Shown: positions 30,545-39,111 of the stretch, piece after piece
Layout: each line of letters starts with the position of its first letter
Position numbering within the stretch: the first letter of the stretch is position 1
NCBI RefSeq assembly: GCF_014199445.1
Contig: NZ_JACIJS010000005.1
Span: 1-64,000 of the forward strand
Direction of reading: 5' to 3'
DNA length: 64,000 bases
DNA from: Rubricella aquisinus
GTDB taxonomy: Bacteria; Pseudomonadota; Alphaproteobacteria; Rhodobacterales; Rhodobacteraceae
Program-made: the position numbers and the translations under genes
Notes under the pieces: generated by a model
Databases searched by the model: none
What the model saw: only the letters and a program-made list of their open reading frames with translations
What the model was told of the DNA's origin: nothing

Positions 30545-31390
30545 ATGTTCGATACTCTCACCAACACAATCCCAAACCGCCCGGGCGTGGGCTTCAAGGC
30601 GCAACATGCCGCTGAGGTCATGGCGCGCCCGGCCGCTTTGGGATGGGTCGAAATCCATGCTGAAAATTATATGGGCGATGGTGGCCCGGCGCTGGCGCAA
30701 TTGCGCGCCCTGCGCGAGGTCTATCCGGTGTCCTGCCACGGGGTTGGCCTGTCAATCGGGGGCGAGCGGCCGCTTGACACCGACCATCTCGCGCGGTTGC
30801 GCAAACTGGTTGATTGGCTGGAACCGGCACTTTTCTCAGAACATCTGGCATGGTCCACCCATGACAGCGGGTTTTTGAACGATCTGCTCCCCCTGCCCTA
30901 CACACAAGCAGCCGTAGACCGGATCGTGAGCCATATCACACAGGTGCAGGACGTGCTTGGGAAGCAAATGCTGCTGGAAAACCCCTCCACCTATGTCGCC
31001 TTCGCACAAAGCGAGATGGATGAGATCACGTTCCTGCGGGAGATCGCGACCCGCTCCGGCTGTGGGCTACTTTTGGATGTAAACAACGTGTTCGTCTCCG
31101 CCACCAATCAGGATTACGATCCGGTGGCCTATATTGATGCCTTTCCGCTGGATCATGTGGGCGAAATCCATCTTGGCGGGCATGAGGAGGACGCGGACGA
31201 GGTCGGCGCGCCACTGTTGATCGACACCCATAGCCGCCCTGTCGTGCCCGATGTCTGGCAGCTCTATGCCCATACCATCGCGCGCGGTGGCCCCCGGCCC
31301 ACGCTGATCGAATGGGACAATGATGTGCCGGATTGGCCAGTGCTTGAGGCCGAACTCACGCGCGCGGATCAGGTGCTGACCCATGCTTGA
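30545..31390 (+). CDS. bufB: DUF692 multinuclear-iron peptide-modifying enzyme
   Basis: 281-residue DUF692 (MbnB/TglH-like) TIM-barrel enzyme, expected to modify the precursor's cysteines with BufC. Candidate metal ligands are seen as His/Glu/Asp/Asn in SCHGVGLS, SEHLAWS, ENPSTY, DVNNVFV, EIHLGGH and DTHS, followed by EWDNDVPDW. The start is the ATG at 30545 just after the hairpin. The longer in-frame opening overlaps bufA and has no family match. It overlaps the next gene by 8 bp. Confidence 0.9.
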   Translation: MFDTLTNTIPNRPGVGFKAQHAAEVMARPAALGWVEIHAENYMGDGGPALAQLRALREVYPVSCHGVGLSIGGERPLDTDHLARLRKLVDWLEPALFSEHLAWSTHDSGFLNDLLPLPYTQAAVDRIVSHITQVQDVLGKQMLLENPSTYVAFAQSEMDEITFLREIATRSGCGLLLDVNNVFVSATNQDYDPVAYIDAFPLDHVGEIHLGGHEEDADEVGAPLLIDTHSRPVVPDVWQLYAHTIARGGPRPTLIEWDNDVPDWPVLEAELTRADQVLTHA

Positions 31391-32126
31391 AGGGTTCGGC
31401 GCGGCGCTGTTGGACCCGGATGCCAAAGTGCCCGATGGCGTGATCCGCCCTGATGGCCACCCGGCCTGGCGGCGCTTCACCGTCTATCGCAATAATGTCG
31501 TCTCAAGCCTGATCGACGCGCTGGAGACGGGCTTTCCCACCGTGGCAAAGCTGGTCGGCACGGAGTTTTTCGCGGCCATGGCAGGGGTGTTCGTGCGCGC
31601 CCATCCACCGAGCAACCCGCTCATGTTCAAATATGGCGCGGCCTTTCCCGACTGGATCGCCGGGTTTCGGCCGGCATCCTCCCTGCCTTATCTGCCCGAT
31701 GTGGCGCGGCTTGATCTGGCGCGGCGGGAGGCGTTTCACGCCGCTGATGCCGCTCCTGCCGCGCCCACCCTGTTGGCTGAGATCGCGCCAGAGGCGCTTG
31801 ATACCGCGCGGCTGCGGCTGTTGCCGTCGCTTCGGGTTGTGACCTCCTCCTTTCCCATCCTGACGATCTGGCGGATCAATCACGAAGGGGCGGACCTGCC
31901 GCTGACGCAGACCGCCCAGTCGGTGCTGATCCTGCGCCCGGAGATGACGGTGACCATGTGGCCCCTGCCCACTGGCGCGGATACTTTCCTGATGGCCCTG
32001 TCAGACGGCGCACCCTTGGCCGAGGCCGCAGAGGCCGCGGCGATGGTCCACCGCGATTTCGACCTTTCAACAACAATGCAAACCCTTATCCCGGCGCGTG
32101 CCTTCGCCGGAGTGATTGATGCGTGA
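31383..32126 (+). CDS. bufC: DUF2063-type partner protein of the DUF692 enzyme
   Basis: 247 residues. The N-terminal DUF2063 domain (about 1-115) includes RFTVYRNNVVSSLIDALE and AFPDWIAGF-like stretches typical of the family. A second, less conserved domain follows. Such proteins recruit the precursor to the DUF692 enzyme in bufferin and related pathways. The ATG at 31383 overlaps bufB by 8 bp, which suggests translational coupling. Often annotated wrongly as a putative DNA-binding protein. Confidence 0.85.
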   Translation: MLEGFGAALLDPDAKVPDGVIRPDGHPAWRRFTVYRNNVVSSLIDALETGFPTVAKLVGTEFFAAMAGVFVRAHPPSNPLMFKYGAAFPDWIAGFRPASSLPYLPDVARLDLARREAFHAADAAPAAPTLLAEIAPEALDTARLRLLPSLRVVTSSFPILTIWRINHEGADLPLTQTAQSVLILRPEMTVTMWPLPTGADTFLMALSDGAPLAEAAEAAAMVHRDFDLSTTMQTLIPARAFAGVIDA

Positions 32127-32138
32127 GGAGACCACCCG

Positions 32139-32669
32139 ATGCTGACCCTGCTGCGCCTGCCCAACCTGATATTCGACGCGATTGAGGCGCGGGCCGGGTT
32201 TTTGATCCCGACATTGGCGCGCTTCACCTTCGCCTCTGCGCTGCTGGTGTTTTTCTGGCATTCGGCAGGGACGAAACTCGACGGTGTGTTCACGCTCTCC
32301 TTCGGCGCGTATGGGCAGATCTTCCCGCGCACGCTGGAGGCATATGGCTATGACCTGTCGCAATTCGGGTTTGTGCACAAACTCATCGGGCTTGCCGGTG
32401 CCTATGCTGAATATGTGCTGCCTGCGCTGATCGTGCTGGGCCTGATGACCCGGCTCGCCGCACTTGGCATGATCGGATTTATCGCTGTGATGTCTTGGGT
32501 CGATATCTTTGGCCATGGGCTTGATGCCGACACAATCGGCGCGCTGTTTGACCGTGACCCTTATGGCCTGATCGCGGATCAGCGCCTGTTCTGGCTGGTG
32601 ATCCTCGTCACATTGGTGGTCAAGGGCGCCGGGCCGCTGTCGGTGGATCGGCTGATCGGGGTCAAATGA
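32139..32669 (+). CDS. DoxX-family membrane protein
   Basis: 176 residues with about four membrane helices and a DoxX-like fold (ARFTFASALLVFFWHSAG at helix 1; later HKLIGLAGAYAEYVLP). It is the fourth gene of bufferin/gig operons, corresponding to gigD in Caulobacter as I recall. Its function is not settled. The ATG at 32139 follows bufC by 12 bp. Its stop codon abuts the stop of the convergent eamA with no gap. Confidence 0.85.
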   Translation: MLTLLRLPNLIFDAIEARAGFLIPTLARFTFASALLVFFWHSAGTKLDGVFTLSFGAYGQIFPRTLEAYGYDLSQFGFVHKLIGLAGAYAEYVLPALIVLGLMTRLAALGMIGFIAVMSWVDIFGHGLDADTIGALFDRDPYGLIADQRLFWLVILVTLVVKGAGPLSVDRLIGVK

Positions 32670-33521
32670 TCAGGGGCGGGCCAGCCGCAACAAGGCTGCC
32701 CCGCAGATCGTGAGGAAGGTGGAGGCGACCTTGAACAGATCAAGCCGCTCTTTTAGAAACCCAACACCGATCAGCAGCGCGAAAATGATGCTTGTCTCCC
32801 GCAACGCGGTAACCAGCGCAATCGGTGCCTGAGTGAAGGACCATGTGACAATGGCATAGGCAAGATAGGACGCCGTGCCGCCAATCACCATCACCCGCAG
32901 CCCCTGCCCGCGCCCAAGCTGCGCAAACACCTGCCGCCGCGTGACGGAGAGGTAGAGCGCGAATACAATCGCATTGCCCAGCGCGACCCACCCATAAAAG
33001 CCAAGCGCCGTACCCGCGACGCGCGCGCCCATCCCGTCATTCAGCGAATAGGACGCGATAAAGCAGCCGGTGATTGCCGCCAGAAGGGCCGCGACATGGT
33101 TTCTGGTCCCATCGCTTTTGCGCACAAGGCTGAGGCTCATAATCCCCGCTGCGATCAATCCGATGGCCAACAGCTCCATCCGTTCCAGCACGACGCCCAG
33201 CGCCATGGTAGACACGCCTGCCACGATCAGCGGCGCGATCCCGCGCGCGATCGGATAGACCTGTGTCAGGTCTCCGATCCGGTAGGATTGCAGCAGGAAA
33301 AGCTGATAGCCGAAATGCAGCGCGATCCCGGCAAGGATATAAGGATAACTTTCGGGCGCGGGCATCGGCACGAAGAACAGCACGATCAGCGCCATGGGCG
33401 TATGACCCAGCACGACACCGGCCATATTCACCCACATGTCCTGCCCGCCTTTCACAAGCGCATTCCAACTGGCGTGCAGGGCCGCAGCGAGCAAAACAGC
33501 AAGGAAAACAGTCAATGTCAT
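32670..33521 (-). CDS. EamA-family (DMT) transporter
   Basis: 283 residues, ten predicted membrane helices in two EamA-type repeats of about five. Each half carries the usual Pro/Gly-rich helix ends (YPIARGIAPLIVAG; second half PIALVTALRETSIIFALLIG in two pieces). Drug/metabolite exporter superfamily; substrate unknown. The ATG at 33521 is used. The in-frame opening further upstream reads through the tRNA-Asp gene and is rejected. Confidence 0.88.
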   Translation of the reverse strand: MTLTVFLAVLLAAALHASWNALVKGGQDMWVNMAGVVLGHTPMALIVLFFVPMPAPESYPYILAGIALHFGYQLFLLQSYRIGDLTQVYPIARGIAPLIVAGVSTMALGVVLERMELLAIGLIAAGIMSLSLVRKSDGTRNHVAALLAAITGCFIASYSLNDGMGARVAGTALGFYGWVALGNAIVFALYLSVTRRQVFAQLGRGQGLRVMVIGGTASYLAYAIVTWSFTQAPIALVTALRETSIIFALLIGVGFLKERLDLFKVASTFLTICGAALLRLARP

Positions 33522-33582
33522 GATGAGCACTCGGCACGCGGATACCGAGCCACTAAAAGACGGAATGTCTGGGATAATCAAG

Positions 33583-33659
33583 TGGCGCGGTTGACGGGGC
33601 TCGAACCCGCGACCCCCGGCGTGACAGGCCGGTACTCTAACCAACTGAGCTACAACCGC
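33583..33659 (-). tRNA. tRNA-Asp (GTC), copy 1
   Basis: On the minus strand the acceptor GCGGTTG pairs with CAACCGC, discriminator G, encoded CCA at 33583-33585. The D-arm is AGCTCAGTTGGTTAGAG, the anticodon loop CTGTCAC (anticodon GTC) and the T-arm GCGGGTTCGAGCCCCGT-like. 77 bases. Identical to copy 2. Confidence 0.96.
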
Positions 33660-33688
33660 ATTACGGTCCGGGGCGTTTCGGGGGAAAG

Positions 33689-33765
33689 TGGCGCGGTTGA
33701 CGGGGCTCGAACCCGCGACCCCCGGCGTGACAGGCCGGTACTCTAACCAACTGAGCTACAACCGC
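33689..33765 (-). tRNA. tRNA-Asp (GTC), copy 2
   Basis: Same 77-base sequence as the copy at 33583-33659, with encoded CCA at 33689-33691. The two genes are 29 bases apart and probably come from one transcript starting to the right. Confidence 0.96.
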
Positions 33766-34142
33766 ACTTTCCTCCGGGCAGCGCCCGGGCGTGCAGGGTG
33801 TTTAGTGGCGGGTTGCAGGAGCGTCAAGCGGATTCGCGGCAGGAAAATGCAGGATCGACACGAAGCGCCAAACTATCGCCACCCTGCCACCTTCCGGGGC
33901 TTCGGATGTTGATTCGTTGTGTCAGGAACGTGCCACCAAAGGTGGGCTTTCGCACCCGTCAGGGACGAACAGGCCAGCGCACCGGCTCACCCTCTGGATG
34001 AAGGATTCTCCCCTTGTTTGCATGGCGATTCAATGGCTCTCCCCCAAGGCGGCATTGCCACAATCACGCCCTGATCCGCACAAATTTTGAACACCAGGCG
34101 GGCCTAGCGGCGATATTGAACGCTCATTGAAGGACGCCAATC
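33766..34142. other. Intergenic region right of the tRNA-Asp pair
   Basis: 377 bases. It should hold the tRNA promoter (minus strand) and the promoter of the secreted protein gene at 34143 (AAGGA ribosome site just before its ATG). No gene, RNA or repeat was recognised; short open frames here look random. Confidence 0.5.
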
Positions 34143-34523
34143 ATGACCACTCTTCGCGCTTTTCTCTCTGTTATCTTGCTGGCCGTCATGCTGACCCCCG
34201 CTGCCGCCACCACGGATGCGAAACATTTTACCGGCGTTGGGCTGGCGGAAGGGGCGGTATTGGAACTGTTCCCGGCCGGGGCAACGATCACGGCGGGCCT
34301 GACCGATCCGCAACAGGGCACGGTCACTTTCCTGTTGAACCGGACCAGCACGCATGAGGCCAATGGCGGCTTCACCCTCAATGGTGTGGCGTTTGGCGTT
34401 CACCTCGTACAAGGCGGGCAAGGACAGGTGGACCTGATCATCGTCCCTGCGGCCTCCCCCAATGTGGAGAATGCATCGATCTATTCCTTTGTGGCTCAGA
34501 AACCGTGGTTCCTGTCACAGTGA
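34143..34523 (+). CDS. Small secreted protein, paralogue 1
   Basis: 126 residues. A clear signal peptide (about 1-22, LLAVMLTPAAAT) is followed by a beta-rich mature part. It shares a pattern with the gene at 34707: T/NRTS-H-(x)n-GGF-(T/M)-NG-x-x-(F/Y)-GVH/Y, and a later IVP. Neither matches a family I know. It lies in tandem with its paralogue and is probably periplasmic or extracellular. ATG at 34143. Confidence 0.75.
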   Translation: MTTLRAFLSVILLAVMLTPAAATTDAKHFTGVGLAEGAVLELFPAGATITAGLTDPQQGTVTFLLNRTSTHEANGGFTLNGVAFGVHLVQGGQGQVDLIIVPAASPNVENASIYSFVAQKPWFLSQ

Positions 34524-34706
34524 AAAACCACGCGAGATCGGCCTATAGTTAACGATGGATGAACATATCCGCACCTGTTAACCAAAATTACTTAAAATGC
34601 TAGGAAGAATCGAGCAGTCGACGTATCACCCCGTCAACGCAATTTAGGGAAAGTTTTAAACAATTGCGGATCGCTTAAAACGCATATGATCGTGAGGGGG
34701 AAAAAC

Positions 34707-35075
34707 ATGATCAACGTACTGAAAACCGCAGCCGCCGCAGTCATCCTGTCTGTTGTCGCAACCGCAGCTTCTGCAACCATCACCAAGACATATCATGTGG
34801 GCACGGGCGCCTCTGACGGTGTGCTGATGGCCGTCGCGCCGGGTGACGCGACCGTGTCGGTGTCCTTCACTGACCGCACCTTCGGGGCCAAAAGCATCGT
34901 GTTGACCCGCACCTCTGCTCACGCAGGCAGCGGCAGCTTCATGTTCAACGGCAACCAGTATGGCGTCTATGTGACCGCCGCCGCATCGGGCGAGACCGAA
35001 TTGTTCATCGTGCCGACCTATTTGCCGACCGCCGCGAACAGCACGCACCACATTTTCGGGGAGCAGGCCGAGTAA
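34707..35075 (+). CDS. Small secreted protein, paralogue 2
   Basis: 122 residues with a signal peptide (about 1-23, VVATAASAT) and a beta-rich mature domain similar to the product of 34143-34523 (LTRTSAH, GSFMFNG, YGVYV, LFIVPTY). The start is the ATG at 34707, with GAGGGGG five bases upstream; the earlier ATG at 34686 lacks a ribosome site. The 183-base gap to its paralogue suggests its own promoter. A strong terminator follows at 35120. Function unknown. Confidence 0.75.
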   Translation: MINVLKTAAAAVILSVVATAASATITKTYHVGTGASDGVLMAVAPGDATVSVSFTDRTFGAKSIVLTRTSAHAGSGSFMFNGNQYGVYVTAAASGETELFIVPTYLPTAANSTHHIFGEQAE

Positions 35076-35119
35076 TACCTCGTCAGGCCCAGCGGGCCAA
35101 ACCTATCCAAAGCTGAAGA

Positions 35120-35152
35120 CCCGACCGCATGGAGCCATGCGCTCGGGTTTTT
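35120..35152 (+). terminator. Rho-independent terminator
   Basis: CCCGACCGCATGG and CCATGCGCTCGGG arms (one mismatch, two-base loop) are followed by TTTTT at 35148-35152. It ends the transcript of the secreted protein gene and insulates pmm. Confidence 0.9.
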
Positions 35153-35212
35153 CTATGGGCAAGTGCCAAGTGCTGTGCGACGCTGTTCGGGAAAGCGAAG
35201 TGATCCCCGACC

Positions 35213-36568
35213 ATGCTCTCTTGTGTGAAGACCTATGATATCCGTGGCAAGCTCGACCGCGATCTGACGCCGGCATTGGCATATCGGTTTGGCCGCGCCT
35301 TTGCGCAGGTGCTGGGTAACGGGCCATTTGTGATCGGTCATGACTGCCGTTTGAGCAGCCCCGCGCTGCATAATGCCTTCATCAACGGTGTGCGCCACTC
35401 GGGGGGCGATGTTTTCGATCTGGGCCAGTCGGGCACGGAGGAGGTGTATTTCGCTGTCAGCCATCTGCGTGCGGCGGGCGGGGTGGAGGTGACCGCCTCC
35501 CACAATCCGATTGACTATAATGGCTTCAAGTTTGTTGGCGCAGAAAGCCGCCCTCTGCCGCAGGAGGTGTTCTGTGCCATCTGCGACCTTGCCGAAACCG
35601 CGCAGTTCAGCGCTGGGGCCGCACAGGGCGCCTATCGTCAAGTCGACACCCGCGCGGATTACGCAGCCCATATCGCGCAAATCGCGCCCGTGGGCACGCG
35701 GCCATTGCGCCTGTTGGTGAATGCCGGGAATGGTGTCGCTGGTGCGGCTTTTGACGCTATTGTTGCCCGGCTTGCGCCGCCGTGGACCATCCACCGCATC
35801 AATCACGTCGCCGATGGGCGGTTTCCGCGCGGCATCCCCAACCCCCTATTGCCGGAGAACCGGGCGGAGACGGCACAGGCGGTTCTGGACCATGGCGCAG
35901 ATATCGGCATCGCATGGGATGGGGATTTTGATCGCTGCTTCTTTTTCGACGAAGCCGGGACATTCGTGGATGGAGAGTTCATCGTGGGCCTGTTGGCTCA
36001 AGCCATGCTAGGCGACGCACCCGGCGCCTCAATCGTGATGGACCGGCGCGTAATGTTGAACATTACCGATGCGATCACCGCGTCAGGCGGGCAGCCCGTT
36101 CTGGCCCGCGCGGGCCATATCTTCATCAAACAGGCCATGCGAGACACCGACGCGCTCTATGGCGGGGAGATGTCAGGGCATCACTATTTCCGTGATTTCA
36201 TGTTCTGCGACAGTGGGATGATCCCGTGGCTCAAGGTCGCGGGCCTGCTGTCAAGCACAGGACAGCCCCTCTCACAGCTGGTCGCAGGTCGAAAGACCCG
36301 ATTTTGTGCTTCGGGGGAGATGAATTTTACGGTCGATGATGTGGCCAAGGTTATCGCCCGCGTCGCGGCGCATTTTTCCCCCATCGCCAGCCATTCCGAT
36401 CACGCTGACGGGCTGAGCATGAGCTTTGTTGACTGGCGGTTCAATTTGCGCGCGTCCAGCACAGAGCCGCTGTTGCGGCTCAACGTTGAGACGACAGCGG
36501 GGCAAGCGGCCTGTGAGGCTCACACAGCCCAGTTACGGACGATCATTGAAAAGAATGGTGGGCGGTGA
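35213..36568 (+). CDS. Phosphomannomutase/phosphoglucomutase
   Basis: 451-residue alpha-D-phosphohexomutase. The catalytic phosphoserine is in TASHNP (Ser 96) and the metal loop is AWDGDFDRC. The sugar-binding loop is GGEMSGHHYF and the phosphate-binding loop RASSTEPLLRLN. It interconverts mannose or glucose 1- and 6-phosphates for sugar-nucleotide and polysaccharide synthesis. The last codons (GGR, stop at 36566-36568) lie inside the retained tRNA 3' end, so gene and tRNA overlap tail to tail at the original chromosomal locus. Confidence 0.92.
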   Translation: MLSCVKTYDIRGKLDRDLTPALAYRFGRAFAQVLGNGPFVIGHDCRLSSPALHNAFINGVRHSGGDVFDLGQSGTEEVYFAVSHLRAAGGVEVTASHNPIDYNGFKFVGAESRPLPQEVFCAICDLAETAQFSAGAAQGAYRQVDTRADYAAHIAQIAPVGTRPLRLLVNAGNGVAGAAFDAIVARLAPPWTIHRINHVADGRFPRGIPNPLLPENRAETAQAVLDHGADIGIAWDGDFDRCFFFDEAGTFVDGEFIVGLLAQAMLGDAPGASIVMDRRVMLNITDAITASGGQPVLARAGHIFIKQAMRDTDALYGGEMSGHHYFRDFMFCDSGMIPWLKVAGLLSSTGQPLSQLVAGRKTRFCASGEMNFTVDDVAKVIARVAAHFSPIASHSDHADGLSMSFVDWRFNLRASSTEPLLRLNVETTAGQAACEAHTAQLRTIIEKNGGR

Positions 36569-36602
36569 GGGGCTCGAACCCCCGACCCATTCGGTGTAAA
36601 CA
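36556..36602 (-). other. 3' fragment of tRNA-Val (attachment-site remnant)
   Basis: On the minus strand the sequence ends ACCGCCC-A-CCA (CCA at 36556-36558). It has a good T-arm (GGGGG TTCGAGC CCCTC) and the anticodon loop TTTACAC with anticodon TAC (36596-36598). The 5' half is missing: no GGGCGGT acceptor strand or D-arm lies further right. This is the pattern left at one end when an element integrates into a tRNA 3' end. The complete tRNA-Val would be expected at the far end of the element, outside this window. Confidence 0.75.
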
Positions 36603-36980
36603 AATTCACCGCCTGCCAACTTATTGAAATTACATCATCCGAGCGCTTTTTATTCCGGCCAAAACTGGCCTTTTTTCAACTTTTCCTTTGAAAGCAGGTT
36701 CATTGAACCACTGAGCAGTTCGTAAAACGAAGTGAGAAGCACGCTATGCTGCGGGGGCTGAATGGTTCTTGAACAACGGGAAATCCAAGCTTGTGACCAG
36801 AGCAATTGGATTTCTGGACGCTCACCCCGTTGTGGCGGGAAGGAGCCGTTCGCTGCGAGAGCACTATCACGAGCAGTCACGAGCTGAAGCGGACGTTTGC
36901 TTCAGGTTCAATGTAGCGCTGATCTAAAGAAATCACGGCAAGATCAATGTTGGACTGCAGTTTTCGACGAAGCAGCCTGA
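36603..36980. other. Non-coding left arm of the element
   Basis: 378 bases between the tRNA fragment and the first island gene. No convincing gene: a 76-codon open frame at 36650-36880 has no recognisable content. The stretch GGGAAGGAGCCGTTCGCTGCG (in part) resembles decayed intergenic sequence seen again near 41650. Confidence 0.4.
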
Positions 36981-37841
36981 TTAATCCCTCTTGATTGATG
37001 TAAACCCAGATTCTCGCATCAACGCCCCGTTGCGTTCGATGCGGGTCTTACGTTGCAGGTCAGCTCCATCATACCGTGCCTCAAAGAAGACGCTGTGAAC
37101 TTCCTCATCTCGCCCACCAAAGCACCGATGCATCGCATCAAGTATCCCGACATTGCCAATTCGCTGCGGGTGTGGCGCTGCGTTGTTCCGTGGCGCTGGG
37201 ACGGATGAGGGGAACATGTAGACGCATGGCGGCGGCAAACGATACGGCCCAAGCTCAATCAGCCGATCCGGAGCCGCGACAAGCTTCGGACATGGCCGCC
37301 CCACAGTCCCACAGACATAATCCCAAACTACAAGCCCGTCTATGCGCTGATCGCGGTCAATCATTTCAGCACTCAGCCGCGTGTGTATTCCCGACCAGAC
37401 GTTCTTGGCAGGATCCGCAGATGGATTTGTGCAGACTGACCAGATGATAAATTCATCAGCGTGCGGCGGCCGGGTGAAAATGTTCGTGTTGTTTCCGTCT
37501 AGACAGCCCTTCAATTCGATCGCGGCCGTCCTCCCATCATTCAGCGTCACAGAGTAGTCGTGACGGTTTGCGGCACCTGCTGACAGCCAATCTTGAATGA
37601 AGCCTTCGTCGACCATGTGATTGAGAACATGTGATACATATTCACGCTTCGGCGTCATTGATGCGACGAATTCGCCGCGGATCTGTTCTATGGCACCGCG
37701 AAACAAACCTGAGTTGTAAAATTCCTGATCGTCAAGACCGTGATCACCCAAGGTGTGCGCTTCAGTCTTGAGTACTTCAGCGAGAGCGGCTACCCGCGCT
37801 TTCAGTGCTGTATTTTCCCCGCAAGGTGTCGCGCCTGCCAT
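36981..37841 (-). CDS. PD-(D/E)XK-type restriction endonuclease (putative)
   Basis: 286 residues. A nuclease core is seen as HDYSV (Asp 95), about 13 residues, then IELKG (Glu 109, Lys 111), matching D-x(n)-ExK. The N-terminal 90 residues are helical and may bind DNA. The gene follows a C5-cytosine methylase, and its 5' end overlaps that gene's 3' end by 65 bp, which points to a type II restriction-modification pair. I do not recognise the specificity. The ATG at 37841 is the only good start before residue 62, though a GTG/TTG start is possible. Confidence 0.7.
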   Translation of the reverse strand: MAGATPCGENTALKARVAALAEVLKTEAHTLGDHGLDDQEFYNSGLFRGAIEQIRGEFVASMTPKREYVSHVLNHMVDEGFIQDWLSAGAANRHDYSVTLNDGRTAAIELKGCLDGNNTNIFTRPPHADEFIIWSVCTNPSADPAKNVWSGIHTRLSAEMIDRDQRIDGLVVWDYVCGTVGRPCPKLVAAPDRLIELGPYRLPPPCVYMFPSSVPAPRNNAAPHPQRIGNVGILDAMHRCFGGRDEEVHSVFFEARYDGADLQRKTRIERNGALMRESGFTSIKRD

Positions 37842-38976
37842 CCCCCAAATCCACTTCCGTTTTCAATCTGACGATCGGCTCGAAGATATTCTCTGCGATG
37901 TGCCGCACCACAGGCACCGCGACCCCGTCTCCAGTTAAATGATATGCTTGGTTGTATTTCTCGGGCAGCTTGTAGGTGTCAGGCAGCCCCATCAGGCGCG
38001 CTGTCTCACGTGTTGAGATCAAGCGCGACCGGATTTTGCTTCCATAAACAGTCATGATCAGCTGACGCGAAGAGCCACCGGCAGGTGTGCGCAGACATCC
38101 AGCGATGTCATCGAAGCGGATCTCGGCACGCTGCACTTTTATTCCGTGCTCCCAACGCGTGCGCTTATAGATAGCGCCCACCATTTTCTTTTTCGCAGCT
38201 TTGGCGGTCTCAACCTTCGCAAGATTTACTTCACTCATCATGGACAAAAGTGCTGTCGTCTCGGATGCGGTGTGCCAGTCAACGCTCTTCGGCTTGTCTT
38301 CGATTAGATCGCAGAAGTCAGTCTCGCGCTCATTTGGCTCAGGCATAGACCACCAGATCCACCGACACTGTTGAGCATCAGAAAGGTTGGTCATTGCGCG
38401 GCGCAGAGCGGCCGTGTGCCAGGGCCGCTCAGGCCCATCACCAGTGATACCATCAGGCAAAGTGATGTCAGACTTCACTGCAATCACGAATAACCGTGGA
38501 CGGCTCTGTGGAACGAAGAGAGATGCGTCGGCCACTAACGCGCCATATCGGTAGCCAAGGTCATCCAACGCATCGCAGATTGCTCGGAAGTCTTTTCCCT
38601 TGTGGGATGTCAGTGTGCCAACGACGTTCTCCAGCGCGATAATGGATGGTGCGCGGTCGCGGTCTTGCAGCTCTTTCATAATCGAGATGAACGGATAGAA
38701 GGTTCCGCTTCGATTACCTTTTAGGCCAGCGCCACCGCCTGCCAGAGAGAGATCTTGGCAAGGAAAGGAACCCCAAGCGAGATCGGGCGTGCCGTCCATA
38801 TCATCTGGGCTCAGGTTGCGGATGTCATCGACAACCATCTCACCATCACCCCAGTTGTCGCAGTATGCTTCAGCCTTGTTGGCATCGAAGTCATTTGCAA
38901 AACGGCAAGACCAGCCCGGACCTAAACCAGCCCGTACCATGCCACCACCCGCAAAAAATTCGAAAAAAGTTCTCAC
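37777..38976 (-). CDS. DNA (cytosine-5-)-methyltransferase of RM pair 1
   Basis: 399 residues. Motif I is FFEFFAGGGMVRAGL at the N-terminus. Catalytic motif IV is SFPCQDLSLAG (Cys 73), motif VI ALENV, motif VIII QSRPRLF. The target-recognition region follows, then motif X GDGVAVPVVRHIAENI. The start is set at GTG 38974-38976 with GGAG about eight bases upstream; the longer open frame to 39090 has no methylase sequence in its first 38 codons. It protects host DNA against the overlapping nuclease gene. Confidence 0.88.
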   Translation of the reverse strand: MRTFFEFFAGGGMVRAGLGPGWSCRFANDFDANKAEAYCDNWGDGEMVVDDIRNLSPDDMDGTPDLAWGSFPCQDLSLAGGGAGLKGNRSGTFYPFISIMKELQDRDRAPSIIALENVVGTLTSHKGKDFRAICDALDDLGYRYGALVADASLFVPQSRPRLFVIAVKSDITLPDGITGDGPERPWHTAALRRAMTNLSDAQQCRWIWWSMPEPNERETDFCDLIEDKPKSVDWHTASETTALLSMMSEVNLAKVETAKAAKKKMVGAIYKRTRWEHGIKVQRAEIRFDDIAGCLRTPAGGSSRQLIMTVYGSKIRSRLISTRETARLMGLPDTYKLPEKYNQAYHLTGDGVAVPVVRHIAENIFEPIVRLKTEVDLGDGRRDTLRGKYSTESAGSRSR

Positions 38977-39111
38977 GACTACTCCATTATTTAGTTGAGT
39001 TAGAACACACACCCTGGATCGCTGCAAGTGTGCAGCATGCCAGATACAGCAGAATGTTCCTAATATGTTCTCATCGCATATCGCACCCAAATTTGACCCA
39101 GCATCGGGAAA

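Noticed and set aside
33522-33644. Longer start for the EamA transporter
   Set aside because: It reads through the tRNA-Asp gene.
36556-36640. Complete tRNA at the pmm end
   Set aside because: The 5' acceptor strand GGGCGGT and a normal D-arm are missing; only the 3' half fits.
36650-36880. 76-codon minus-strand frame in the left arm of the element
   Set aside because: No recognisable domain or ribosome site; base composition like decayed intergenic DNA.
38977-39090. Longer start for the first cytosine methylase
   Set aside because: The first 38 codons have no methylase sequence; a GTG with a ribosome site lies right before motif I.
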